Shown here: positions 28,020 through 36,277 of the stretch, piece by piece
How the letters are laid out: every line of letters starts with the position of its first letter
Numbering within the stretch: position 1 is the first letter of the stretch
Assembly: GCF_029840635.1 (NCBI RefSeq)
Contig: NZ_JAOCCU010000018.1
Coordinates: 62,001 to 126,000, forward strand
DNA length: 64,000 nt
From: Mitsuaria sp. GD03876
Lineage (GTDB): Bacteria; Pseudomonadota; Gammaproteobacteria; Burkholderiales; Burkholderiaceae_C
Reading direction: 5' to 3'
Notes under the pieces: model-generated
What the model saw: only the letters and a program-made list of their open reading frames with translations
Databases searched by the model: none
Told to the model about the DNA's origin: nothing
Position numbers and translations under genes: made by a program

Positions 28020-30608
28020 TCAACGGAAGGTGTACTTCGCGCCCAGCTGGAAGTAGCGGCCGCGGTTGCTGTACAGCTCCGCGAAGCCCATCTGGGTGTA
28101 CAGGTTGCTGTTGGCGTTGGTGGCGCTGAACGGCGGCATGCGGTCGAACAGGTTCTTCACGCCGAAGCTCAGTTCCAGGTTCTTGACGCCCGAGTACTGC
28201 ACCAGGACGTCGGCTTCCTCGTGGTTGCCGACCTTCTTGGTACCGGCGGCCAGCGGACGGGCCTCGTCGGTATCCCAGAAGCCGCCCACGGTACGCCAGC
28301 TCACGCCGTAGGCCCACGGGCCGTTCTCGACGCTGACGTTGAACGTGTTGCGGAAGCGCGGGGTGGCGTAGGTGCCCGAGAACTCTTCCCACTCGTCGCC
28401 GGCGCCGCTCTTCTTCTTGTTGTGGTAGTAGTAGCTCAGCAGGTTGCGCAGCGTCACGTTGCCGGCGAACGTGCTGCCCACGCGCCAGCGCGCGTCGACG
28501 TCCACGCCCGAGGTCTCATGCTCGGCGATGTTCTGCAGGTTGGTGAAGATGCTGTAGCGCGCGCCTTCCTTGACCCAGCGGCCGTCCTCGATCGCGGAGC
28601 CGATCGTCGGCGACGAGATGTCGTTGGTCTTCTTGATCTTCCACCAGTCGATGCTGGCGTTGACGTCCTTGAAGGGCTCGAACACCGCGCCGAGGTTGAA
28701 GGTCTTGCCCTTCTCCGGCTGCAGGTCCGGGTTGGAGCCGTTCACCTCGAAGGCGTTCAGCTGGCACTTGCCCGACGCGTCGAGCGGCACGCCCAGCTGG
28801 GTGCACTGCTTGGGATCGGTGATGGTGATAGCGCCCTGTTCCTGGGCACCGAACAGCTGCTTGAGCACCGGGGCGCGGAAGCTGCGGGTGTACGAACCAC
28901 GGAACGCCAGCTCAGGCATCACCGTCCACTTCAGGCCCACGCGCGGGCTGGTGGCGTCGGCGTTGGGGTACTTGTCGTAGCGGACCGCGGCCTGGCCTTC
29001 CAGGGACTTCAGGATCGGGATCGACAGTTCGGTGTAGACCGCCTTGTAGGTGCGCTTGGCTTCCACCGCGGCTTGGGCGATCGAGCCAACGACATCGCCG
29101 GCCTGCGTCATCGGATCGGGGTTGTCCGACAGCGTCTCGCGGTTGACGTTCACGCCCACGGCGAACTTGACCGCGCCTGCCGGCAGGTTGAACAGGTCGC
29201 CTGCGACCTGCGCGTTGAACGTCGTCAGCACCGACTTGCCGGTGCGGACCGGCTTGACCTTCAGGCCTTCGACGAAGGCGGCGTCATTGGTGTCGACGGT
29301 CGGATCGAGCGCGCCGCTGCTGGTGGCATCGAGCCACTTCGTGGCGTCGTAGTAGTTGAAGTCGCTGTTGGTGACCTTGCTCTGGCCGCGCGACAGCGAG
29401 ACCTTCCAGTCGTAGTTGCGGAACGTGCCTTCCAGGCCGGTGGCGACGTTCAGGAACTTGGACTTGCGCTCGGTGATGCGCGGGCCGCCTTGCATGAAGC
29501 GGCCGGCGATGTACACCTTGCCGGTGCCGTTGCCGTTCGCGTCCAGGATCTGGTACGGCAGCTGCGACGGGCTGGTCACCGGGACGATGAAGAAGTCGGG
29601 CACCGGGTGCGCTTCGAAGCGGTCCTTCGAATCGGAGTAGGTCGCTTCGACGAAGGCCTTCGTGTCCGGGTTGATCTGGAAGCTGCCCACGGCCATCGCG
29701 CTCTTGCGGTCGGCGCCGTTGTAGGCGGTCAGCAGCGAGGCGTTGAAGTCGTAGCGGCAGACGTTGTTGGACAGGTTGCCCTCGGGGCAAGCCTTGTACG
29801 GCATCACGTTGTTGCCGAAGTTCGGGTCGATCACGTTGCCGGTCGGCGAGAACGAGCTGCGCGAGTCGTTGCCGCCGTAAGGCGTGAAGTTCACCGAGTT
29901 CGAGATCGGACGATCCTTGCGAAGGATCGGATCGCGCTTGAGCACGTCCAGGCCGAACAGGAAGTTGTAGCGGTCGGTGCTCAGGTCGCCGAAGCCGGCG
30001 GCCAGGCTCACGCGCTTCTCGGTGCCGTCGCCGCGGCTGGACTGGCCCCAGCTGCCCGAGGCCTCGATGCCCTGGTAATCGGTCTTCGTGACGAAGTTGA
30101 TGACACCGGCGATGGCGTCCGCGCCGTACAGCGCCGAGCCGCCGTCCTTCAGGATTTCGACGCGCTCGATCGCGCCGATCGGCAGCGAGTTGATGTCGAA
30201 CGCGGCGCCCGCGCCCGACGAGTCATACAGCGCGTTGACCGGCATGCGGCGGCCGTTGACCAGCACCAGCACTTCGCTGCTGCTCAGGCCACGCATGGCG
30301 ATGTTGGCCGTGCCGGAACCGGCCGGCGAGTTCGACGCCAGTTCGCCCTGGTCGAAGATGTCGATCGAGGGGATCGAACGCAGCAGTTCGTTGACCGAGG
30401 TGGCGCCGGTGCGCTCGATCTGCTTGCGCGACAGCACTTCCACCGGCGACACGCCTTCGGCGTTGGTGCGCTTGATGGCGGAGCCGACGACCTCGACGCG
30501 TTCGAGCTTCTGGGCGCCCTGGTCGGTGGTTTGCTGCGCCTGCGCCAGGCCCGCGAGCCCGCCCAGGACCAACAGGGCGGCTGCGGAGAGAGTAGTACGT
30601 TGATGCAT
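28020..30608 (-). CDS. Large TonB-dependent receptor (GSAIKR type)
   Basis: An 862-residue outer-membrane receptor with a signal peptide about 1-24 (LAQA before QQTTDQ), TonB-box-like LERVEVVGSAIKRT, plug motifs IAMRGLSSSEVLVLVNGRRM and ILKDGGSALYGADAIAGVIN, and a barrel ending GRYFQLGAKYTFR. The final residue is arginine after Phe rather than the usual terminal aromatic, a small oddity. The ATG at 30608 opens the signal peptide; the open frame extends to 30716. It is divergent from the third receptor across a 626-bp intergenic region. Likely substrate class: peptides or similar, inferred from the S9 peptidase downstream. Confidence 0.93.
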   Translation of the reverse strand: MHQRTTLSAAALLVLGGLAGLAQAQQTTDQGAQKLERVEVVGSAIKRTNAEGVSPVEVLSRKQIERTGATSVNELLRSIPSIDIFDQGELASNSPAGSGTANIAMRGLSSSEVLVLVNGRRMPVNALYDSSGAGAAFDINSLPIGAIERVEILKDGGSALYGADAIAGVINFVTKTDYQGIEASGSWGQSSRGDGTEKRVSLAAGFGDLSTDRYNFLFGLDVLKRDPILRKDRPISNSVNFTPYGGNDSRSSFSPTGNVIDPNFGNNVMPYKACPEGNLSNNVCRYDFNASLLTAYNGADRKSAMAVGSFQINPDTKAFVEATYSDSKDRFEAHPVPDFFIVPVTSPSQLPYQILDANGNGTGKVYIAGRFMQGGPRITERKSKFLNVATGLEGTFRNYDWKVSLSRGQSKVTNSDFNYYDATKWLDATSSGALDPTVDTNDAAFVEGLKVKPVRTGKSVLTTFNAQVAGDLFNLPAGAVKFAVGVNVNRETLSDNPDPMTQAGDVVGSIAQAAVEAKRTYKAVYTELSIPILKSLEGQAAVRYDKYPNADATSPRVGLKWTVMPELAFRGSYTRSFRAPVLKQLFGAQEQGAITITDPKQCTQLGVPLDASGKCQLNAFEVNGSNPDLQPEKGKTFNLGAVFEPFKDVNASIDWWKIKKTNDISSPTIGSAIEDGRWVKEGARYSIFTNLQNIAEHETSGVDVDARWRVGSTFAGNVTLRNLLSYYYHNKKKSGAGDEWEEFSGTYATPRFRNTFNVSVENGPWAYGVSWRTVGGFWDTDEARPLAAGTKKVGNHEEADVLVQYSGVKNLELSFGVKNLFDRMPPFSATNANSNLYTQMGFAELYSNRGRYFQLGAKYTFR

Positions 30609-31234
30609 ATGTGCTTCCCGATATGAGCTGTGGAACCTTTGCGAACCACGGCAGACAGCGCGGCGGCCGGTTCCCGGGTTGGGAGCACTCGCCGAATAGC
30701 TGTTCCGAACGGGCAATTCTTTGGCAGCCCCCTTTTGCGCCCGTCGGGGAACTCTCTAGGTCACAAGACCGGAAGCGCTGATCCACCTATCGCCTCGGTG
30801 ACACGACGGGTGAGATAAGTCATTGATTCACAACGTGTCCTACTAAACAAACCCTCCAAAAACACCATACGCGTAAAGTTAAATTGCTAGAGAACCCCCC
30901 AATTTCTCGTTGGTATCCGGCAACGAAATGTCGCCGGATGATTCGGGTTCACCCTTGGTTAACAGCCGGAAACCGCGGCTTCGCGGATCCTTCACGACGC
31001 CATATGTCACCGAGTTGTCGCACGACAGCAACGGTTTCTCAAATCGGCGTCAGGGTTTTCCTGGAGTTGTGACGACTCAGAAATGCCAGCCGCCCCCTTC
31101 TATTACTAAGCGCACCCCCGCAACAAAAGTACATGGGGGGTTCTGCACACTGCCCTGAGCCATGGATACCCCGTGGCCTTTTTTTGTTACGCCGTGCTGA
31201 CAAGCCTCGGTGTAACCCATCAGGAGTTGCAGAG
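30609..31234. other. Long AT-richer intergenic region between divergent TBDR genes
   Basis: 626 bp with clearly lower GC than its surroundings. It holds the promoters of both receptors and an intrinsic terminator at 31159-31185 pointing toward the right-hand receptor. ACCCCC (31114-31119) can pair with GGGGGT (31136-31141) just upstream. Short open frames (for example 30910-31158) show no recognisable protein. A small RNA or an attenuating leader is possible. Confidence 0.5.
31159..31185 (+). terminator. Intrinsic terminator inside the leader of the third TBDR
   Basis: Stem GCCATGG / CCGTGGC (7 bp with one G-U pair), loop ATACC, then C and seven T residues. It ends 49 bp upstream of the receptor ATG at 31235. 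Either it ends an upstream small transcript or it is a regulated attenuator in the leader. Confidence 0.6.
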
Positions 31235-33850
31235 ATGTACAAGCTGAACGCGGTGAGCCTGGCAGTCGCCGCCACCATTGCGGCCGCGTCTTTCCCGGCG
31301 CTGGCACAGGAACAACAGGATCAGGCCCAGCTCGAGCGGGTCGTGGTCACGGGATCGGCCATCAAGCGCATCGACGCCGAGACCGCGGTCCCGGTGACGG
31401 TCGTGAAGATGGACGACCTGAAGAAATCGGGCATCACGTCCGTCGAGCAGGTCATGGCCAACCTGTCCTCGGTGCAGGCCAACACCAACGCGGCGCAGTC
31501 GATCGGGTCGAACACCGGCGGCGCCTCCTTCGCCAACATGCGCGGCATCGGCGCGGACAAGACGCTGGTGCTGCTCAACGGCCAGCGCATCGCCAACAAC
31601 GCGGTGGACGGCACGGCGCCGGACCTGAACATGATCCCGTTCGCGGCGATCGACCGCATCGAGGTGCTGCGTGACGGCGCCTCGGCGCTGTACGGCACGG
31701 ACGCGATCGGCGGGGTGATCAACTTCATCACCAAGTCCAACTTCCAGGGCGGCTCGATCACCCTGGGCGCGGACCAGCCCGAGAAGTCCGGCGGCAAGAC
31801 CCGCAACATCAACGCCGGCTACGGCTACGGCGACCTGCAGAAGCAGGGCTTCAACATCTTCGGCTCGATCTCCTACCGCAAGCAGGACCCGATCAACGGC
31901 ACCCAGCGCCCGTTCAACCAGCGCATGCCGGGCGGCCTGTCCTACAGCACCTCGCCGGCCAACTACACGCAGGACAACGCGACCTTCTACAACCCGACGG
32001 GCAGCGCCTGCAGCGGCACGCAGATGATCAACTCGGCCGGCGACTGCAAGCTGGTCACCGCCTCGTTCGTCGACTTCACGCCGGCCTCGGAGAACACCTC
32101 CGGCATGCTCAAGGGCTCGCTGCTGGTCAACGACAGCCTGACGCTGGGCGCCGAGCTGTTCGCCACCTCCAACAAGGTCACCACCTACGTCGCCCCGGTG
32201 CCGTACGGCGGCTACGCGGTCAACCCGGGCACGGCGTTCTACCCGACGCCGCCCGCGGGTTCCAACATCGACCCGACCAAGCCGGTGCTGGTGTACTGGC
32301 GCGACTTCCCCAACGGCTCGCGCGGCCAGACCAACAAGAACAACCAGCAGCGCCTGATGCTGACGGCCGACGGCAACGGCCTGGGCTGGGACTACTCGGT
32401 CAACCTGTCCTACAACCGCAACAAGGTCGACCAGTACCTGGTCAGCGGCTACGGCGACGGCGACCTGATCGGCGCGGGCCTGGCCGACGGCACGATCAAC
32501 CCGTTCGGCGACCAGACCGCCGCCGGCAACGCGCTGCTGCAGCAGGCCGCGCTCAACGGCCTGCTGGAGTCCGCCAAGGGCACCGTCACCAACCTGAACG
32601 CCCATGCGAGCCGCGACCTGAGCGACTGGTTCGGCGCCGGTCGCGCCGCCCAGCTGGCGCTGGGTGTCGAGCTGCGCCGCGAGAAGTTCAAGTCGGCCGC
32701 CAACACCGAGTTCGCCTCCAAGGTCTCGGCCTCCACCGGCGTGGATCCGAACTCGCTGGCCGAAGGCTCGCGTAACGTCTCGGCGCTGTACGGCGAGCTC
32801 AACGTGCCGGTGTTCAAGTCGCTGGACGTGACCGGCTCGCTGCGCTACGACAAGTACAGCGACTTCGGCAGCTCGACCAACCCCAAGGTCAGCTTCCGCT
32901 TCCAGCCGGTCAAGGAACTGCTGGTGCGCGGCTCGGCCTCGACCGGCTTCCGCGCCCCGACGCTGTATGAGCTGTACGCCAGCCCGGCCTACACCAACAC
33001 CGCCGGCAACTACGCCAACCCGCTGCTGTGCGCGGACGGCCAGAACGGCAGCCAGTGCGAGGCCCAGTTCCAGGTGCTCAACGCCGGCAACAAGAACCTG
33101 CGTCCGGAGAAGTCCAAGACCGCGACGCTGGGCTTCGTCTACGAGCCGGTGGCCAACGCCAGCGTGGGCATCGACTTCTGGTGGGTGCACCTGAAGGACA
33201 AGATCGGCTCGATCCCGCAGTTCGCCCTGTTCAACGGCTACTACGACTTCCCGGCGCTGCAGCAGTACTACCACTTCGGTCCGGGCAACACGCTGTCCAT
33301 CGCCAGCAACTGCCCCGGCGACGAGTGCGGCTACGTCGACCAGACGCTGCTCAACCTCGGCAAGGTCCGCACCAACGGCCTGGACCTGAGCGCGCAGTAC
33401 CGCCTGAACAGCCCGATCGGCCAGTTCGACTTCGCGCTGAACAGCACCTACATCGCCAAGTACGAGTTCCAGGACTTCAAGGACGGCTACTGGGTGCAGA
33501 ACGTGGGCAACTACGGCGAGTCGGGCCCGATCTTCCGCTGGCAGCACAACCTGACGACGAACTGGAAGTACCAGCAGTTCGGCGCCGGCGTGACCATGCG
33601 CTACAAGTCCGGCTACGCCGACTTCGACCCGAGCACGCATGCCCGCGTGCCGTCGTACACGACCTTCGACGTGTTCGGCAGCTGGGCGCCGCGCAAGGAC
33701 CTGTCGCTGGTCCTGGGCGTGCGCAACCTGTTCGACCGCGATCCCCCGTTCTCCAACCAGGAAGACCTCTTCCAGGGCGGTGGCTGGGATTCGCGCTACG
33801 CCGACCCGACCGGTCGCGCCTACTACGTGCGGGCGACCTACTCGTTCTGA
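31235..33850 (+). CDS. Large TonB-dependent receptor (GSAIKR type)
   Basis: An 871-residue receptor with a signal peptide about 1-24 (PALA before QEQQDQ), TonB-box-like LERVVVTGSAIKRI, plug motifs NMRGIGADKTLVLLNGQRIA and [20 protein letters not shown], and a barrel ending YYVRATYSF with terminal Phe. AGGAG precedes the ATG at 31235. It is the closest relative of the receptor at 23148-25835 (shared GVINFITKSNF and NLFD-DPPFSNQ near the end). An intrinsic terminator in its leader and another strong one after its stop frame the gene as a single regulated unit. Confidence 0.93.
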   Translation: MYKLNAVSLAVAATIAAASFPALAQEQQDQAQLERVVVTGSAIKRIDAETAVPVTVVKMDDLKKSGITSVEQVMANLSSVQANTNAAQSIGSNTGGASFANMRGIGADKTLVLLNGQRIANNAVDGTAPDLNMIPFAAIDRIEVLRDGASALYGTDAIGGVINFITKSNFQGGSITLGADQPEKSGGKTRNINAGYGYGDLQKQGFNIFGSISYRKQDPINGTQRPFNQRMPGGLSYSTSPANYTQDNATFYNPTGSACSGTQMINSAGDCKLVTASFVDFTPASENTSGMLKGSLLVNDSLTLGAELFATSNKVTTYVAPVPYGGYAVNPGTAFYPTPPAGSNIDPTKPVLVYWRDFPNGSRGQTNKNNQQRLMLTADGNGLGWDYSVNLSYNRNKVDQYLVSGYGDGDLIGAGLADGTINPFGDQTAAGNALLQQAALNGLLESAKGTVTNLNAHASRDLSDWFGAGRAAQLALGVELRREKFKSAANTEFASKVSASTGVDPNSLAEGSRNVSALYGELNVPVFKSLDVTGSLRYDKYSDFGSSTNPKVSFRFQPVKELLVRGSASTGFRAPTLYELYASPAYTNTAGNYANPLLCADGQNGSQCEAQFQVLNAGNKNLRPEKSKTATLGFVYEPVANASVGIDFWWVHLKDKIGSIPQFALFNGYYDFPALQQYYHFGPGNTLSIASNCPGDECGYVDQTLLNLGKVRTNGLDLSAQYRLNSPIGQFDFALNSTYIAKYEFQDFKDGYWVQNVGNYGESGPIFRWQHNLTTNWKYQQFGAGVTMRYKSGYADFDPSTHARVPSYTTFDVFGSWAPRKDLSLVLGVRNLFDRDPPFSNQEDLFQGGGWDSRYADPTGRAYYVRATYSF

Positions 33851-33904
33851 TGAGGGGAGGACCGGCGCGGGCTCCGGCCCTCGCCGGCGCCACGACGCCA
33901 CGCG

Positions 33905-33936
33905 AAAGCGGGAGGGGAGACCCTCCCGCTTTTTTT
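33905..33936 (+). terminator. Rho-independent terminator of the third TBDR
   Basis: Twelve-base arms AAAGCGGGAGGG and CCCTCCCGCTTT with loop GAGA, running into TTTTTTT. Very strong. Confidence 0.92.
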
Positions 33937-33992
33937 CGTTGGGCCGGGCTCCCTAGAATGTCCGACTTCCGTCATCCGTTCGAAACGCATTC

Positions 33993-35222
33993 ATGGTCGT
34001 CGAGTCGTCCGCGGGCCTGCCCGCCGCCTGCCAGGTCCTGATCATCGGCGCCGGTCCCGCCGGCAGCGCCGCGGCGCGCTGGTTGTCCCGGGCCGGCCTG
34101 GACGTGGTCCTGGCCGACCAGCAGCCGCTGGGCCGCGACAAGGTCTGCGGCGACGGCCTGATCCCGGACGCGCACCACGCGCTGGACCGGCTGGGCCTGC
34201 TGGAGCGGGTGATGGCGCGGGCGCAGCGCTCGACGCATGTGGGCTGCATCGGGCCGCGCGGCGGCCGCATCGACGTTCCCGGGCATCTGGCGGTGCTGCC
34301 GCGCAAGCAGCTCGACGAGATCCTGAACCTCGGCGCCCAGGAGGCCGGCGCGCGGTTCCTGGCGCCGGCGCGCTTCGAGTCGGCGCTCGAGGACGCCCAG
34401 GGCCGCGTGCGCGGCGCGCGGTTGACGATCGACGGCCAGGCGCACGAGATCGCCGCGGACTGGGTGATCCTGGCCACCGGCGCGGTGCCCAAGGCGCTGA
34501 CGGCGGCCGGCATGTGCGAGCGCCACACGCCCAGCGGCGTCGCGCTGCGCGGCTACGTGCGCGCGCCGTCGCTGGTGGGCGAGATCAAGGCGCTGGAGGT
34601 GGTCTGGTGCAAGCCGGTGCAGCCGGGCTACGGCTGGATCTTCCCGGCGCCGGACGGCAGCTTCAACATCGGCGTCGGCGTGACCGACAGCCACAAGGAC
34701 ATGGCCGGCAAGGGCCGCAAGAAGGACGTCAACCTGCGGGCCATCTTCGACGCCTTCGTCGAGCACTACCCGCCGGCCAAGCGGCTGATGGCCGAGGGCG
34801 AGCTGGTGGGCGAGCTCAAGGGCGCGCCGCTGCGCTGCACGCTCAAGGGCGCGCGCTGGACGCGGCCGGGGCTGCTGGTGACGGGCGAGGCGGCGGGGTC
34901 GACCTACTCGTTCACCGGCGAGGGCATCGGCAAGGCGATGGAGACCGGCATCCTGGCGGCCGAGGCGATCCTGGCGCACCGCGCCGACGACGCGAAGGTC
35001 CGCGCCCAGTACGAGCAGGGCCTGCGCGCGCTGCAGCCCAAGTACGACCTCTACGAGCGCGGCAACCGCGTGAACCGCTTCCCGTGGCTGGCGGACCTGC
35101 TGATCTGGCGCGCGAAGAAGAGTCCGCGGTTGATGCAGCGCATGAGCGGCGTGCTCAACGAGACCAGCAACCCCGGCAACCTGGTCAGCCTGAAGGGGCT
35201 GACCCGGCTGTTCCTCGAATGA
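33993..35222 (+). CDS. Geranylgeranyl reductase-family FAD-dependent oxidoreductase
   Basis: A 409-residue flavoprotein. The N-terminal Rossmann fold LIIGAGPAGSAAARWL binds FAD, CGDGLIPD is the family's conserved cysteine-glycine motif, and LVTGEAAGSTYSFTGEGIGK is the second FAD motif. Family members reduce isoprenoid or other double bonds, or hydroxylate, using NAD(P)H. The exact substrate is not readable. No chlorophyll or carotenoid genes adjoin it, so a geranylgeranyl-chlorophyll role is unlikely here. The amidotransferase gene follows after 20 nt and is probably co-transcribed. Confidence 0.88.
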   Translation: MVVESSAGLPAACQVLIIGAGPAGSAAARWLSRAGLDVVLADQQPLGRDKVCGDGLIPDAHHALDRLGLLERVMARAQRSTHVGCIGPRGGRIDVPGHLAVLPRKQLDEILNLGAQEAGARFLAPARFESALEDAQGRVRGARLTIDGQAHEIAADWVILATGAVPKALTAAGMCERHTPSGVALRGYVRAPSLVGEIKALEVVWCKPVQPGYGWIFPAPDGSFNIGVGVTDSHKDMAGKGRKKDVNLRAIFDAFVEHYPPAKRLMAEGELVGELKGAPLRCTLKGARWTRPGLLVTGEAAGSTYSFTGEGIGKAMETGILAAEAILAHRADDAKVRAQYEQGLRALQPKYDLYERGNRVNRFPWLADLLIWRAKKSPRLMQRMSGVLNETSNPGNLVSLKGLTRLFLE

Positions 35223-35242
35223 CGCGCTGAGCGAGGTCCGCG

Positions 35243-35998
35243 ATGTGCCAGCTGATGGGCATGAACGCCCGCCGACCGACGGATGTGATGTTCAGCTTCG
35301 CCGGGCTGGCGACGCGGGCGCACGAGCACAAGGATGGTTTCGGCATCGCCTTCTTCGAGGGGCGGGGGCTGCGGCATTTCGTCGATCACCACAGCGCGCG
35401 GGTCTCGCCGCTGGCGGAGCTGGTGAAGACCTACCCGATCCGCAGCGACGTGGTCATCGCGCACATCCGCAAGGCCACGCAGGGCGTGGTGTCGCTGGAG
35501 AACACCCACCCGTTCGTGCGCGAGCTGTGGGGCCGGTACTGGGTGTTCGCGCACAACGGCGACCTGAAGGGTTTCGCGCCGCGGCTGCATGCGGCCTTCA
35601 AGCCGGTGGGCCAGACCGACAGCGAGCAGGCGTTCTGCTGGCTGATGCAGGAGTTGTCGAAGGCGCACGCGACGATGCCGGCGATCGAGGAGCTGAACCA
35701 CACGCTGCGCGAGCTGCTGCCCGCCCTGAACCGGCATGGCACCTTCAACATGCTGCTGTCCAACGGCCAGGCGCTGTGGGCGCACGGCTCGACGAAGCTG
35801 CATTACCTGCTGCGCCAGCCGCCGTTCGGCTCGGTGACCTTGCAGGACGAGGACCTGACGGTCGACCTGGCGGCGAAGACGACGGAGGACGACCGCATCG
35901 CGATCGTGGCGACGGAGCCGCTGACGCGCGGCGAGCCCTGGATTCCCATCCCCGCGGGGACCTTGAAGGTCTTCGTCGGCGGCGAGCCCCAATGCTGA
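35243..35998 (+). CDS. Class II glutamine amidotransferase (YafJ-like)
   Basis: A 251-residue Ntn-type glutamine amidotransferase. After Met removal Cys2 (MCQLMGMNA) is the nucleophile that takes ammonia from glutamine; HKDGFGIAFFE, HIRKATQG and NTHPFVRELWGRYWVFAHNG are the family's glutaminase signatures. The synthase partner domain is absent, as in YafJ/YhcR-like stand-alone proteins. It lies 20 nt after the flavoprotein. Oddly, the frame continues open for 40 codons after the TGA stop at 35996-35998, encoding Ala/Pro-rich 9-residue repeats, as if the stop had truncated a longer tail. Confidence 0.9.
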   Translation: MCQLMGMNARRPTDVMFSFAGLATRAHEHKDGFGIAFFEGRGLRHFVDHHSARVSPLAELVKTYPIRSDVVIAHIRKATQGVVSLENTHPFVRELWGRYWVFAHNGDLKGFAPRLHAAFKPVGQTDSEQAFCWLMQELSKAHATMPAIEELNHTLRELLPALNRHGTFNMLLSNGQALWAHGSTKLHYLLRQPPFGSVTLQDEDLTVDLAAKTTEDDRIAIVATEPLTRGEPWIPIPAGTLKVFVGGEPQC

Positions 35999-36028
35999 GG
36001 CGACGCGCCTGACCTCGCTGCCGCGCCC

Positions 36029-36100
36029 CAAGGCATCGACGCTGCCGCACCGCACCACGGCGTCGAAGCCGCCCCACCGCGCCACGGCGTCCAAGCCGCC
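36029..36100. repeat. 27-bp imperfect tandem repeat, 2.7 copies
   Basis: Copies at 36029-36055, 36056-36082 and 36083-36100. Copies 1 and 2 agree at 21 of 27 bases; copies 2 and 3 at 17 of 18. Core unit CACGGCGTCGAAGCCGCC. It continues the frame of the amidotransferase after its stop, giving G-[IV]-[DEQ]-A-A-type repeats, and runs into the left arm of the inverted repeat at 36095. Confidence 0.75.
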
Positions 36101-36181
36101 TGGGAGACCGGTGCCCCTTGAAGCGAATGCCGAGCGTGCGGAGGCGCCTGAGCGGAAAGGGGCACCGGTCTTCCAGGCGGC
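36095..36181. repeat. Long inverted-repeat element (copy B)
   Basis: Twenty-five-base arms (36095-36119 and 36157-36181) pair at 24 of 25 positions, around a 37-nt loop containing GCGAATGCCGAGCG, GGAGG and TGAGCG. The loop closely matches that of the element at 4488-4561 on the opposite strand, though the arms differ. It lies between the amidotransferase stop and the histidine kinase start, in non-coding DNA. Confidence 0.8.
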
Positions 36182-36277
36182 CTGCTCGGTCGCCGCAGTC
36201 GCCTGCCCATCCCACCTGCCCGCCATTCACCGCATCCAGTGGCGACGCGGCGAGGAATGCTGACCTAGACTGCCCGC

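Noticed and set aside
30910-31158. An 82-codon open frame in the TBDR intergenic region
   Set aside because: No recognisable domain or Shine-Dalgarno, and it ends at the leader terminator; more likely untranslated leader or small RNA.
33993-35222. Flavoprotein as part of a chlorophyll or carotenoid gene cluster
   Set aside because: No photosynthesis or carotenoid genes are nearby; the family includes many non-photosynthetic oxidoreductases.
36029-36100. 27-bp repeats as a CRISPR array
   Set aside because: The units are contiguous without unique spacers, diverge by several bases and no cas gene is present; it is an ordinary tandem repeat.
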